Source: Pseudomonas sp. B21-040
GTDB lineage: Bacteria; Pseudomonadota; Gammaproteobacteria; Pseudomonadales; Pseudomonadaceae
Reading direction: 5' to 3'
Length of the DNA: 64,000 nucleotides
Assembly (NCBI RefSeq): GCF_024748695.1
Contig: NZ_CP087176.1
Coordinates: 3,899,501-3,963,500, forward strand
This document shows, in pieces, positions 55,779 through 64,000 of the stretch. The position numbers were made by a program, and so were the translations under genes. The notes beneath the pieces were generated by a model that did not search any database, was not told where the DNA came from, and worked only from the letters and a program-made list of their open reading frames with translations. The first letter of the stretch is position 1, and every line of letters starts with the position of its first letter.

Positions 55779-56720
55779 ATGAACCCAGACGCGCTCGCCA
55801 CCCTCCACGCCCATTTGCTGACGGCCCTGGCAACGCCCCCCGCAGAAACCCGCCGTTTGTTCCACGGCCGTGGCCGCCGCTGGCCGGGCCTGGAGCAGTT
55901 GACCGTCGACTGGCTTCAGGGCGTGGTGCTGGTCGCCCTGTTCAAAGAGCCGGAAGCGTCGCAGCTCGAAGACTTGAAACAACGCCTGATGCTGATCACG
56001 CAGTCGCCCGAGTGGCAGCAATCCGGCGCGCATACCTTGTTGCTGCAACATCGCTACCTGCTGCAAAGCACCACCGAGTGGCTGCTGGGGGACGTGATCG
56101 ATGAAATGACCATCACCGAGGGTGGCTTGCGTTACCGTGTGGACCTGGGGCGCAAACAGAACACCGGCCTGTTTCTCGACATGCGCTACGGCCGCGACTG
56201 GGTGCGGGCCAATGCCGACGGCAAGCGTGTGTTGAACCTGTTTGCCTACACCTGCGGTTTTTCGGTCGCGGCCATCGAGGGCGGCGCCGAGCACGTGGTC
56301 AATCTGGACATGTCCAGCCCGGCCTTGAGCCGTGGGCGCGACAATCACCGGCTCAACGGGCACGATTTGAGCAAGGTCAGCTTTCTCGGCCACGACCTGT
56401 TCAAGTCCTGGGGCAAGGTGATTGGCAAAGGTCCGTATGACCTGGTGATCATCGACCCGCCGTCCTTTCAGAAAGGCAGTTTTTTGCTGACCAAGGATTA
56501 CCAGCGCGTATTGCGCCGCTTGCCGGAGCTGCTCGGCCCGCAGGGCACGGTGCTGGCCTGCATGAACGACCCGGCGTTCGGCCCGGACTTCCTCATCGAT
56601 GGCGTCATGCGGGAAGCGCCGAGCCTGCGTTTTGAACAGCGGCTGGACAATCCACCGGAATTTCCGGATGCCGATGAGGCCTGCGGATTGAAGGCGTTGG
56701 TGTTCAAGTTGGGCGAGTAA
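55779..56720 (+). CDS. Class I SAM-dependent methyltransferase (RlmI/RlmK-like)
   Basis: A 313-residue methyltransferase. SAM motif VLNLFAYTCGFSVAAIEGGA, acidic residue in VNLDMSSPAL, and the active-site DPPSFQKG, as in rRNA/RNA methyltransferases of the RlmI/RlmK family. There is an extra N-terminal region of ~110 residues rather than a PUA domain. The substrate is unproven. It is convergent with the LuxR gene (10 nt). Confidence 0.82.
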   Translation: MNPDALATLHAHLLTALATPPAETRRLFHGRGRRWPGLEQLTVDWLQGVVLVALFKEPEASQLEDLKQRLMLITQSPEWQQSGAHTLLLQHRYLLQSTTEWLLGDVIDEMTITEGGLRYRVDLGRKQNTGLFLDMRYGRDWVRANADGKRVLNLFAYTCGFSVAAIEGGAEHVVNLDMSSPALSRGRDNHRLNGHDLSKVSFLGHDLFKSWGKVIGKGPYDLVIIDPPSFQKGSFLLTKDYQRVLRRLPELLGPQGTVLACMNDPAFGPDFLIDGVMREAPSLRFEQRLDNPPEFPDADEACGLKALVFKLGE

Positions 56721-56730
56721 ACCGCCGGTA

Positions 56731-57504
56731 TCAACGCGGCTGCAGCACCAACGCAAACAACTCGCCGTGACCATTCACGTTGAGCTTGTGATACACGTTG
56801 CGCCGATGCACTTTCACGGTCTCCGGTGAAATGCCCATCTGCTGGGCGATGGCTTTGCTGGAGAAGCCCTGAAGAATCAGCCTGGCCGTTTCGATTTCCC
56901 GCACCGACAGGCGCGCGTCGAAGCGATCCAGCAACAGGGTGAGATCGCCGGCCACAGGCTCGGCGGTCGCGCCTTCCGGCGGCATCAGTTGCAGGTGACG
57001 GCGCATCGCCGACAGCACCCAGTCGCGCACGCACAACAGACGGCCCTGCTCCTGGAGGGTAAATCGCGTCGAACGCCCCAGCGACAAGCCCAGCACGGCG
57101 CCATCGAGGTTGATCATGAACTGCAACTCGTCGGCGCCCACGACCGAACGGAAATAGCTCAGGTAGTACTCGCTTTGCTGGAACTGGTCGGGAGCCACCG
57201 ATTCCAGGCTGTGCAGGCCATCGGCAATGCCGGCGCAAGCGGCCTGGTAGAAGGGATCAAGCAGGTACATGCCGGCGCTGTAGTCCGCCAGTTCTTCATG
57301 CTCGGCGGCATCGCCTTTTGAGTCGAAATCAATCAGCAACCGCGGCACCCGCCCCGCGCCCATCACCGCGACCAACGCATTGTCCAGCGGCACCAGCAAC
57401 CGCAAGGTGTCGACCAGCGCCCGCCAGAAACCGTCCTGACCCAACGCACCAAACACCCGCGCCAGCCCTTGGTGCACGGGCAACTCTTTCAACAACGCGT
57501 CCAC
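56731..57504 (-). CDS. LuxR-type regulator without receiver (257 aa)
   Basis: GTG start at 57504 behind AAGGGG. The N-terminal 190 residues form an unassigned sensor domain (YLLDPFYQAACAGIADGLHS, EYYLSYFRSVVGADELQFMI), with no autoinducer signature I can confirm. A C-terminal LuxR HTH follows (195-255; LSVREIETARLILQGFSSKA, ETVKVHRRNVYHKLNV). It is divergent from a polyamine binding-protein gene with 111 bp between the starts, a likely target. Confidence 0.85.
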   Translation of the reverse strand: MDALLKELPVHQGLARVFGALGQDGFWRALVDTLRLLVPLDNALVAVMGAGRVPRLLIDFDSKGDAAEHEELADYSAGMYLLDPFYQAACAGIADGLHSLESVAPDQFQQSEYYLSYFRSVVGADELQFMINLDGAVLGLSLGRSTRFTLQEQGRLLCVRDWVLSAMRRHLQLMPPEGATAEPVAGDLTLLLDRFDARLSVREIETARLILQGFSSKAIAQQMGISPETVKVHRRNVYHKLNVNGHGELFALVLQPR

Positions 57505-57615
57505 GCACTACCCCTTTCGAGTAACCCATGATGGGAATGGGTGAGTCCCGCGCCTGCCGATACGCTGCAAGCACCTGTTCATCACCGGCCTGCAGCAGGC
57601 CAGGAGTGCCGCATC

Positions 57616-58719
57616 ATGAGTCGTCACTGCTCGCATATCAATCTCGGACTGGGCGCCTGTTTGTGCGTCTCGCTGTCGGCGATGGCCACCGACGCACCCA
57701 CGGTCCATGTCTACAACTGGTACGACTACATCGGTCCCAACACCCTGCATGACTTCAAGCGCGATACCGGAATCGAGCCGGTTTACGACACCTTCGACAG
57801 TGCCGAAGTGCTGGAAGGCAAACTGCTGACCAGCCGCAGCGGCTACGACGTGGTGGTGGCGAGTAATTTCAGTTTGCCGACGCTGATCAAGGCCGGCGCC
57901 CTGGCACCGTTGCCGCACGCGCAAATGCCTGATTTCAAGAACATGGACAGCGACCTGCTGGCAAAACTGGCCAACAACGATCCGGGCAATCAGTACGCCG
58001 TGCCGTATCTGTGGGGCACCAACGGGATTGGCTACAACATCGACAAGGTCCGCGCCGCGTTGGGCGACAAGGCGCCCGTGGACTCCTGGGACCTGGTGTT
58101 CAAGGAGGAGAACCTCGCCAAGCTCGGCCAATGCGGCGTGGCGATGCTCGATTCGCCATCCGAAATGCTGCCGGTCGCCCTGCACTATCTGGGCTTGCCA
58201 CCTAACAGCACCAACGCCGAAGACTACAAGAAGGCCGAGGCGCTGCTGCTCAAGTTGCGCCCGCACATTGCGTACTTCAATTCGTCCAAGTTCATCAGCG
58301 ACCTGGCCAACGGCAACATCTGCGTGGCGGTGGGCTGGTCCGGCGCGATGCTGGAAGCCAAGACCAATGCCGAGCAAGCCAACAACGGCGTGAAGATCGC
58401 CTACAGCCTGCCCAAGGAAGGTGCGCCGGTGTGGTTCGACACGCTCGTACTGCTCAAGGACGCCCCGCATCCGCAACAAGGCCTGGCCTTCATCGACTAC
58501 CTGATGCGCCCGGATGTTATCGCCCCGGTCAGCGATCACCTGAACTACCCCAACGGTAATCGCAGCGCTACGCCGCTGGTGGCTGAGGCGACCCGCACCA
58601 ATCCTGCCGTTTATCCGTCGGCTGAAGCGCTGGCCACGTTGTTCACCCTCCAGCCCCTGCCGCCCGCCACCGAGCGGGTGCGGACGCGGATCTGGAGCAA
58701 GGTCAAAAACGGTCAATAA
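57616..58719 (+). CDS. Putrescine/polyamine-type periplasmic binding protein (PotF/SpuD family)
   Basis: A 367-residue secreted binding protein: start 57616 (AGGAG upstream), signal peptide ending MATDA. Family markers are VHVYNWYDYIGPNTL, PYLWGTNGIGYNIDKV and NICVAVGWSGAM. No ABC permease or ATPase is adjacent, so it would use transporter parts encoded elsewhere. Neighbours are a divergent LuxR regulator and a downstream DmpA-like peptidase, which hints at uptake of amine compounds. Confidence 0.87.
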   Translation: MSRHCSHINLGLGACLCVSLSAMATDAPTVHVYNWYDYIGPNTLHDFKRDTGIEPVYDTFDSAEVLEGKLLTSRSGYDVVVASNFSLPTLIKAGALAPLPHAQMPDFKNMDSDLLAKLANNDPGNQYAVPYLWGTNGIGYNIDKVRAALGDKAPVDSWDLVFKEENLAKLGQCGVAMLDSPSEMLPVALHYLGLPPNSTNAEDYKKAEALLLKLRPHIAYFNSSKFISDLANGNICVAVGWSGAMLEAKTNAEQANNGVKIAYSLPKEGAPVWFDTLVLLKDAPHPQQGLAFIDYLMRPDVIAPVSDHLNYPNGNRSATPLVAEATRTNPAVYPSAEALATLFTLQPLPPATERVRTRIWSKVKNGQ

Positions 58720-58733
58720 CCCCCAGTGACTCT

Positions 58734-58864
58734 GTAGCAGCTGGCGAAGCCTGCGTCCGGCTGCGCAGCAGTCGTAAATCCGGCTCATGCGGCTTACCTG
58801 AAACACCGTGCGCTCTGACTTTACGACTGCTGCGCAGCCGGACGCAGGCTTCGCCAGCTGCTAC
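58734..58864. repeat. Long inverted repeat, GTAGCAGCTG family, copy 6 (best preserved)
   Basis: Arms GTAGCAGCTGGCGAAGCCTG and CAGGCTTCGCCAGCTGCTAC are perfectly complementary; the inner GTCCGGCTGCGCAGCAGTCG and its inverse also pair. The centre has TTACCTGAAACACCGTG. This copy defines the element best, at 131 bp. Confidence 0.85.
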
Positions 58865-58917
58865 AGGGAATCGGTCATCCAATAATTTTGTTTAACACCA
58901 TGAACATGAGAAAACCC

Positions 58918-60039
58918 ATGAAACCACGTGCCCGCGACTTGAACATCCAGTTCGGCCAACTGCAACCCGGCCCTCTCAACGCCATCACCGACGTGCCCGG
59001 TGTGCGCGTCGGCCACAGTGATGTGCGTGGCCGCACCGACAGCGGTCGTGACATCCACACCGGCGTCACCCTGATCGAACCGCGCGCCGGTTCCACCAAT
59101 CAACAACCGTGCTTTGCCGGTGTGCATGTGCTCAACGGCAACGGTGACGCCACCGGTCTTGAGTGGATTCGTGAAGCCGGCCTGCTGACCAGTCCGATCG
59201 CCTTCACCAACACCCACAGCCTGGGCGTGGTGCGCGACGCGCTGATTGCGCTGGACCGTGAGAACCCACCCGACGACGGCCGACTTTACTGGAACATGCC
59301 GGTGGTGCTGGAGACGTTCGACGGCCTGCTCAATGACATCAACGGCTTCCACGTCAAACCCGAACATGTGGCCCAGGCCCAACGCAATGCGGTGGGTGGC
59401 CCGGTGATCGAAGGCGCGGTGGGCGGTGGCAGCGGGATGATTTGTCACGAGTTCAAGGGCGGCATCGGCACGTCCTCGCGACGCTTGAGCCCTGCGCAGG
59501 GCGGCTGGACGGTCGGCGCGATTGTTCAGGCCAACCACGGCATTCGTAATGAACTGCGCGTCGACGGTTACCCGGTCGGACGCTATATGGAACAGGTCGA
59601 CTCGCCCTTCCTCAAGGCCTCGCTGCCGTTTCCGGGCATGGGCTCCATCGTCGTCTGCCTGGCCACGGATGCGCCGTTGCTGCCGCACCAATGCACGCGC
59701 CTCGCGCAACGTGCCAGCCTCGGCCTCGCCCGCACCGGTGGCGGTAACGAAGACCACAGCGGTGACATCTTCATTGCCTTCGCCACCGGCAACCAGCACG
59801 TACCGCCCGCTGCCTATGAAGGCAAAGGCGCGCCGACGTGCGACAACCTGAGCATGGTCAACAACGATCACATCAGCGAGTTGTTTCTGGCCGCCACCGA
59901 AGCCGTGGAAGAAGCCATTATCAATGCCCTGTTGGCGTCCGATACGGTCGAAGGTAATGGCCACACTGTGCCGGGGCTTGATGCCGAGACGCTGCTAAAA
60001 GCACTGCGCCAGGCCGGTTGGCCTGGGATTCAGCGATAA
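58918..60039 (+). CDS. P1-family peptidase, DmpA/BapA-like aminopeptidase
   Basis: A 373-residue Ntn-type hydrolase of the L-aminopeptidase D-esterase family. Patterns: FNAITDVPGV-like LNAITDVPGVRVGHSDV, VGGGSGMICHEFKGG, and the auto-cleavage site PGMG-SIVVCLATDAPL with predicted nucleophile Ser243. It cuts N-terminal residues from peptides and amides, in some members beta- or D-amino acid peptides. The start is uncertain: ATG codons at 58900, 58906 and 58918, none with a strong RBS. No signal peptide. Confidence 0.85.
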   Translation: MKPRARDLNIQFGQLQPGPLNAITDVPGVRVGHSDVRGRTDSGRDIHTGVTLIEPRAGSTNQQPCFAGVHVLNGNGDATGLEWIREAGLLTSPIAFTNTHSLGVVRDALIALDRENPPDDGRLYWNMPVVLETFDGLLNDINGFHVKPEHVAQAQRNAVGGPVIEGAVGGGSGMICHEFKGGIGTSSRRLSPAQGGWTVGAIVQANHGIRNELRVDGYPVGRYMEQVDSPFLKASLPFPGMGSIVVCLATDAPLLPHQCTRLAQRASLGLARTGGGNEDHSGDIFIAFATGNQHVPPAAYEGKGAPTCDNLSMVNNDHISELFLAATEAVEEAIINALLASDTVEGNGHTVPGLDAETLLKALRQAGWPGIQR

Positions 60040-60054
60040 AGCGCTAAACAGAAA

Positions 60055-60078
60055 TGCCCGATGCCATGCATCGGGCAA
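60055..60078. terminator. Hairpin between convergent genes
   Basis: TGCCCGATG-CCATG-CATCGGGCA, a perfect 9-bp stem between the peptidase and cupin genes. The T-run is short on both sides, so it is at best a weak, possibly bidirectional terminator. Confidence 0.5.
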
Positions 60079-60085
60079 TCACTGA

Positions 60086-60541
60086 TCAGTGCTCCAGCAC
60101 CAGCAACGGCGTGCCTTTCTTCACGATGTAGGTCGCCAGCTCAGACGCTTTGCCGCTACCCACGTTCTTCGCCAGATGCACGGTGCCCGCCGGGATGTAC
60201 AGCGAATCGCCCGCTTTCAGCGTGATCGGTGCCCGCCCCTCCAACTGATACTCAAAGGTGCCTTCGATAACATAGGCAACCTCAACCCCAGGGTGCGAAT
60301 GCTTTGGCGACGTCACGCCCGTGTCGAAATCAACACGCACTTGAATCACCTCGCGGTCGGCGACGTCCAGGTCCTGGCGCACCTGGTCTGTGCGGTGAAT
60401 GCCGGCCTGCCAGTTTTTAGCAGGTTGTGCTTCAGGGGTGGTCTCGCCCGCCTGGGAAAAGCTTGCGAAGGCTGCCAGTGAAACAGCGGCAAGGGTGAAA
60501 CCGAGCCGGCCAGCGGTGTTACGGGAAGTGATACGGGACAT
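60086..60541 (-). CDS. Secreted cupin-domain protein (151 aa)
   Basis: Start at 60541 (MSRITSRNTAGRLGFTLAAV), with GGAG eight nt upstream; the signal peptide ends SFSQA. A single cupin follows: motif 1 SPKHSHPGVEVAYVIEGTFE, motif 2 GDSLYIPAGTVHLAKNV, with His/His/Glu/His metal ligands intact. It is likely a periplasmic metal-binding cupin of unknown substrate. Confidence 0.82.
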   Translation of the reverse strand: MSRITSRNTAGRLGFTLAAVSLAAFASFSQAGETTPEAQPAKNWQAGIHRTDQVRQDLDVADREVIQVRVDFDTGVTSPKHSHPGVEVAYVIEGTFEYQLEGRAPITLKAGDSLYIPAGTVHLAKNVGSGKASELATYIVKKGTPLLVLEH

Positions 60542-60781
60542 CGTCATTCTCCAGTGATTGCCGCCGATGCGGTGACACCATTTGGAGGGACCGGTGTATC
60601 TCGCGTGTGTCGCACATCCCTTGGTTTTGTATGCAAAGGTGGCTGCCGGCACCGGGGATACGTTGCGATACAAGCCCCGTCCGCTCCGACCGACCATCCG
60701 AAGAAATGTCCTCTGTCACCACACAGCTAAAATTGACAGGGGGGATCACTTCAACGCGTCCTTACAAGCGGGAGTTTCACG

Positions 60782-61225
60782 ATGAAAATCGTATCTTCGC
60801 TGGCGTTGGTGGTGGCGGTCGGGTGGCTCTCCGGGTGTTCGACGGTGCCAGACAGTCAGATCACTAACGTTCCCCTGCACGCTACGTCCGTCAACGGCGG
60901 GAATATCGCCCGGCCCATCATGATGCCCAAAGGCAATGCAACCGAGTTCTGGTTTGCCGTCAGCGGCGAAACCATGGGCAGCGCGTTACCCGGTCGCTTG
61001 ATGGCTTATATCTATTCCGGAAGCTGCGCCCAACTGGGCTCTACGCCAGCGTATGACCTGAACGACGGGCCGAATGCACGGTTTTATTCATCGGCATCGA
61101 TGCAGTACTTCTGGAAAAGCGCACCCGTGGCGGTCGAGACACTCCGCGCCGGCGGCTATGTGCTGGTGGTGCGCGAAAGCCCGGCCGATGGCCATCAAAA
61201 CATTTTCTGCGGCAATCTGAGCTGA
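60782..61225 (+). CDS. Hypothetical lipoprotein (147 aa)
   Basis: The signal ends in the lipobox LSGC (MKIVSSLALVVAVGWLSGCS; lipidated Cys19). The mature part is beta-rich, with VPLHATSVNGGNIARPIMM and two cysteines (SGSCAQL, NIFCGNL) that may form a disulfide. GGGAG precedes the start. No family is recognised. It is divergent from the cupin gene (240 bp between the starts). Confidence 0.7.
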   Translation: MKIVSSLALVVAVGWLSGCSTVPDSQITNVPLHATSVNGGNIARPIMMPKGNATEFWFAVSGETMGSALPGRLMAYIYSGSCAQLGSTPAYDLNDGPNARFYSSASMQYFWKSAPVAVETLRAGGYVLVVRESPADGHQNIFCGNLS

Positions 61226-61241
61226 AGCCGTTGCCCTCCTT

Positions 61242-61266
61242 CGTTCCCGCGCGCTGCGTGGGAACG
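61242..61266. repeat. Half copy of the GTTCCCACGC repeat
   Basis: CGTTCCCGCGCGCTGCGTGG then GAACG: an imperfect palindrome related to the arms of the element at 39066. It follows the lipoprotein gene and could end its transcript. Confidence 0.6.
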
Positions 61267-61294
61267 CTTTTCTCACGGTATCGTCGACGCTCGT

Positions 61295-61828
61295 CTACTG
61301 ATCCTGAGCCGCCGCAACCGGGTCCCCCCCGCGCGCGCCCTTGAACGCATCACGCCGTGCCTTTCGTTCTGCGGCATAGGCCTCGCTGGGCGTACTGATC
61401 AGCTCTGCACGACGCAACGGCTCGCCGCAATGCGCACACAACGGCCCCAGCCCGGCAGGTTGACGACAGGTGGCGTGGGTGTAAACCACCGCCAACCCCT
61501 CCTCCTCTGACTTGCACCAGGTTTCCCCCCACGCTCGCAATGCCAGCACCACGGAATAGAACGCGTCCCCCTTGGGTGTGAGGTGGTACTCGTAACGCAA
61601 CGGCCGCTCACTGTAGGGGCGGCGGGCGACCAGTCCGTCGGCCTCCAGACGCTTGAGGCGGGTGGCGATCATTTGCGGAGTCCCGGCGGTTTGCGCCTGG
61701 ATCTCGTCGAATCGATGGCTGCCCATGAACAACTCGCGCAGCACCAGGACCGTCCAGCGGTCGCCGACGACAGATTCAGCCCGGGAAATCGGACACAAGG
61801 TTTCGGGAACAGCGGTGTTTACCGACAT
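61295..61828 (-). CDS. HxlR-family regulator
   Basis: A 177-residue winged-helix protein: CPISRAESVVGDRWTVLVLR, GTPQMIATRLKRLEADGLVA, YEYHLTPKGDAFYSVVLALR, the HxlR signature. A C-terminal extension has CxxC-like cysteines (ATCRQP, GPLCAHCGEPL) that could bind zinc or sense thiol-reactive compounds. It is divergent from the isochorismatase/aldehyde dehydrogenase operon (98 bp between the starts), its likely target. Confidence 0.88.
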   Translation of the reverse strand: MSVNTAVPETLCPISRAESVVGDRWTVLVLRELFMGSHRFDEIQAQTAGTPQMIATRLKRLEADGLVARRPYSERPLRYEYHLTPKGDAFYSVVLALRAWGETWCKSEEEGLAVVYTHATCRQPAGLGPLCAHCGEPLRRAELISTPSEAYAAERKARRDAFKGARGGDPVAAAQDQ

Positions 61829-61926
61829 GCGGCCTTGCCTCTTTTACAGTTACTATGATTATCATATCAACATGATGCACGGGCAAGCCCGACGCACCGG
61901 TCACTCAACTCCTGGAGGAAACAGCC

Positions 61927-62562
61927 ATGTCAAAAACACTCTATCCCCTCGACAGAACCGCCTACCTGTTGGTCGATCCTTACAACGATTTCCTTTCCGA
62001 AGGCGGAAAAGTCTATCCGCTTATCGAACCGATCGCCGAACAAGTCGGCCTGCTCGACAACTTGCGCGCACTCGACCGCACCGTCCGGGCCCTCGAGATT
62101 CCGGTGGTCATCGTACCGCACCACCGCTGGGAACAAGGCGACTACGAGGATTGGGACCACCCAAGCCCCACCCAATGCAAGATCATGCACATGCATCACT
62201 TCGCTCGCGGGGAATGGGGCGGCGACTGGCACCCCGATTTCGCGCCCAAGGCCGGTGACATCGTTGTTCAGGAACACTGGGGCTCCAGTGGTTTTGCCAA
62301 CACCGACCTGGATTTTCGACTCAAACAAAAAGGCATCACTCACGTAATCATCGTTGGCCTGCTGGCCAATACCTGCATCGAGGCCACCGCCCGTTACGCG
62401 GTGGAACTGGGTTATCACGTCACCCTGGTGCGCGACGCGACGGCCGCCTTCAAGCCCGAAATGATGCACGCGGCGCATGAGCTGAACGGTCCGACGTTCG
62501 CCCACGCCATTGTCACCACGCCAGAGCTCATCGCCACCCTGACCCGAGGTGAACGCCCATGA
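61927..62562 (+). CDS. Isochorismatase-family cysteine hydrolase (211 aa)
   Basis: Start behind TGGAGGAAACAGCC. The catalytic triad is visible: Asp in LLVDPYNDFL, a Lys candidate in the APKAGDIVVQ region, and Cys in GLLANTCIEATARYAVELGY. Members hydrolyse amides, ureas or isochorismate; the reaction here is unknown. It overlaps the aldehyde dehydrogenase gene by 4 nt, so an amide-to-acid or aldehyde route is possible. Confidence 0.85.
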   Translation: MSKTLYPLDRTAYLLVDPYNDFLSEGGKVYPLIEPIAEQVGLLDNLRALDRTVRALEIPVVIVPHHRWEQGDYEDWDHPSPTQCKIMHMHHFARGEWGGDWHPDFAPKAGDIVVQEHWGSSGFANTDLDFRLKQKGITHVIIVGLLANTCIEATARYAVELGYHVTLVRDATAAFKPEMMHAAHELNGPTFAHAIVTTPELIATLTRGERP

Positions 62563-64000
62563 CACTGACAGGCAAACTGATGATCGGCGCCAGCGATGTG
62601 CCCGGTACCGAAGGGACGATGAGGGCGCTCAATCCCGCCAGCAATCAGTTGATTGAACCGGCGTTCGCCCTGGGTGGCGTAGCCGACGTCGACAAGGCCG
62701 CGACCCTCGCCAATGAAGCGTTCGATGAGTACAGCCACACCTCGCTCACCCGGCGCGCGGCGTTCCTCGACAGCATTGCCGACAATCTCGACTCGGTGCG
62801 CAAGACGCTGGCAGCAAGGGCAGCACTCGAAACCGGCCTGCCCGAGGCGCAACTTGAGGGTGAAGCAATAAAAGCTGCCACTCAGTTCCGCCAATTCGCC
62901 GAGGTCGTGCGCAGGGGGCGCTTCCTGCAACTGGCCATCGACCCGGCGCAGCCAGATCGCCAGCCCCGCCCGCGCATGGACCATCGACTGCAGAAGATCG
63001 CCCTCGGTCCGGTGGCGATTTTCGGCGCGAGCAATTTTCCGATCGCGTACTCGGTCGCCGGGGGCGACACCGCTTCGGCACTGGCGGCTGGCGCGACGGT
63101 CATCCTGAAGGCGCATAACGCTCACCCCGGAGCGTCGGAAATTCAGGCGCAGGCGATTCGCAACGCCGTGCAAGTACACGGGCTGCCCGAAGGCGTGTTT
63201 TCGATGGTGCGCGGTGGCGGTAATGCAATCGGTGAAGCGCTGGTCGATCATCCGTTGATCAAAGCGGTGACGTTCACCGGCTCGGAACGTGGCGGTATGG
63301 CGCTGTATCGCCGTGCGCAACTGCGCCCCGAACCGATTCCCGTGATCACCGAGATGACCAGCATCAACCCCACGTTCATCCTGCCCCACGCACAGGCCAC
63401 TCAAGGGGCGCGGATCGGTGACAGCTTTATCGAACGCATGGTGGTGAACGTCGGGCAAGCCTGCCTCAAACCTGCGCTGTTGATCGCCATTGACGGGCCG
63501 GGCTTTGAGGCGATGCGCGCAGCGATGATCGAACGCGTCAACCAGACCTCGGCGCGACCGATGCTGACACCGGGCATTCACGCGGCCTATTTGAACGGTC
63601 TCGGCTTCATGGAGAACGCCGGCGCCCAGCGCATTGCCGAAGGCTCGGCAGCCAGTGCCGCGCTGGAGGGCGCCTCCGCGTTGCTGGAGGTCGACGGCGC
63701 ACATTTCCTGAACGAGACGCTGCTCGCCGAAGAAGTATTCGGCCCTTCAGCGTTGCTGGTGAAAGTTCGGGATGAGGCTGAGATGCTCGCCGTTGCGCGC
63801 TCGCTACGGGGTCAGCTGTCGGCGGCCCTGCACCTAGAGGACGATGATTTGCCTTTGGCACAGCGCTTGTTGCCGGTATTGGAACGACGCACCGGGCGCA
63901 TCGTCGTCAATGCTTTCGCGCATCCGCAGGAAGTGACCTTTGCCACCGTTCACGGCGGGCCGTTTCCGGCCACGTCGGACAGCCGCTTCACCTCGGTCGG
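62559..64000 (+). CDS. Aldehyde dehydrogenase (NADP+-type, ketoglutarate-semialdehyde dehydrogenase-like), partial
   Basis: ATG at 62559 (MTLTGKLMIGASDVPGTEGT) overlaps the previous stop; the frame stays open to the right edge, ~480 codons. Landmarks: PVAIFGASNFPIAYSVAGGD, KAHNAHP, FTGSERGGMALY, catalytic Glu in ITEMTSINP and Cys in NVGQACLKPAL. The layout matches alpha-ketoglutarate semialdehyde dehydrogenases. It is only partly visible, so its end and further operon members are unknown. Confidence 0.87.
   Translation, partial: MTLTGKLMIGASDVPGTEGTMRALNPASNQLIEPAFALGGVADVDKAATLANEAFDEYSHTSLTRRAAFLDSIADNLDSVRKTLAARAALETGLPEAQLEGEAIKAATQFRQFAEVVRRGRFLQLAIDPAQPDRQPRPRMDHRLQKIALGPVAIFGASNFPIAYSVAGGDTASALAAGATVILKAHNAHPGASEIQAQAIRNAVQVHGLPEGVFSMVRGGGNAIGEALVDHPLIKAVTFTGSERGGMALYRRAQLRPEPIPVITEMTSINPTFILPHAQATQGARIGDSFIERMVVNVGQACLKPALLIAIDGPGFEAMRAAMIERVNQTSARPMLTPGIHAAYLNGLGFMENAGAQRIAEGSAASAALEGASALLEVDGAHFLNETLLAEEVFGPSALLVKVRDEAEMLAVARSLRGQLSAALHLEDDDLPLAQRLLPVLERRTGRIVVNAFAHPQEVTFATVHGGPFPATSDSRFTSV

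Overview
The window is a GC-rich chromosomal segment of a Pseudomonas, most probably of the P. fluorescens group. Evidence: a complete bkdR-bkdA1-bkdA2-bkdB-lpdV operon, a PQQ-alcohol-oxidation (ped/exa-type) cluster, DUF2388 and DUF6124 genes, and dense REP-like inverted repeats of kinds common in this group. I see no rRNA, tRNA, CRISPR array, prophage or intact insertion sequence.

Layout. (1) 1-11.4 kb: accessory genes for PQQ-dependent alcohol oxidation. These are a MoxJ-like binding protein (cut by the left edge), cytochrome c550, an ABC-type module (binding protein, beta-propeller, ATPase, permease), a rhodanese-like CXXCW protein, a LuxR-type response regulator, a large hybrid histidine kinase overlapping a FIST-domain gene, and a porin. 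A shared CTTGGTA-centred motif lies upstream of five of these units and is a candidate operator for the LuxR-type regulator. (2) 11.6-13.5 kb: a TauE/SafE exporter divergent from a persulfide-dioxygenase-like enzyme. (3) 13.6-20.6 kb: branched-chain keto-acid dehydrogenase operon with its Lrp-type activator, then ilvE, which makes the keto acids. (4) 20.7-27.9 kb: an ArsR regulator divergent from a P450, a MEKHLA protein, D-cysteine desulfhydrase, FKBP, a diguanylate cyclase, a DJ-1 protein and small unknowns. (5) 28-31 kb: an MFS tricarboxylate transporter, a ModA-like protein that fits periplasmic aconitate isomerase, and a LysR regulator, which together look like a trans-aconitate utilisation module. 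(6) 31-37.6 kb: a Kef-type antiporter, membrane proteins including a 24-aa peptide, and an OmpR/HK pair. (7) 37.6-41.6 kb: a decayed area with two gene remnants flanking an intact SDR gene, then a DUF6124 gene with an elaborate predicted RNA leader, a LysR and a DinB gene. (8) 41.7-47.5 kb: an MgtA-type Mg2+ ATPase behind an ~800-nt leader with two small ORFs and several hairpins, then a Na/Pi cotransporter and a DUF2493 gene. (9) 47.6-64 kb: mixed metabolic and regulatory genes, including a serine dehydratase-like enzyme, SDR, GlxA-type regulator, HAD phosphatase, MXKDX repeat protein, sulfite-oxidase-like molybdoenzyme with its cytochrome b, polyamine binding protein, DmpA-like peptidase, cupin, and an HxlR-isochorismatase-aldehyde dehydrogenase cluster cut by the right edge.

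The most unusual signals are non-coding. The DUF6124 leader (minus strand, about 39553-39680) has a three-way-junction-like fold. One hairpin loop is exactly complementary over 9 nt to the Shine-Dalgarno region of the gene, as in translational riboswitches. The mgtA leader is the second candidate, and the ped motif the third. All family names come from reading sequence motifs; no database search was run.
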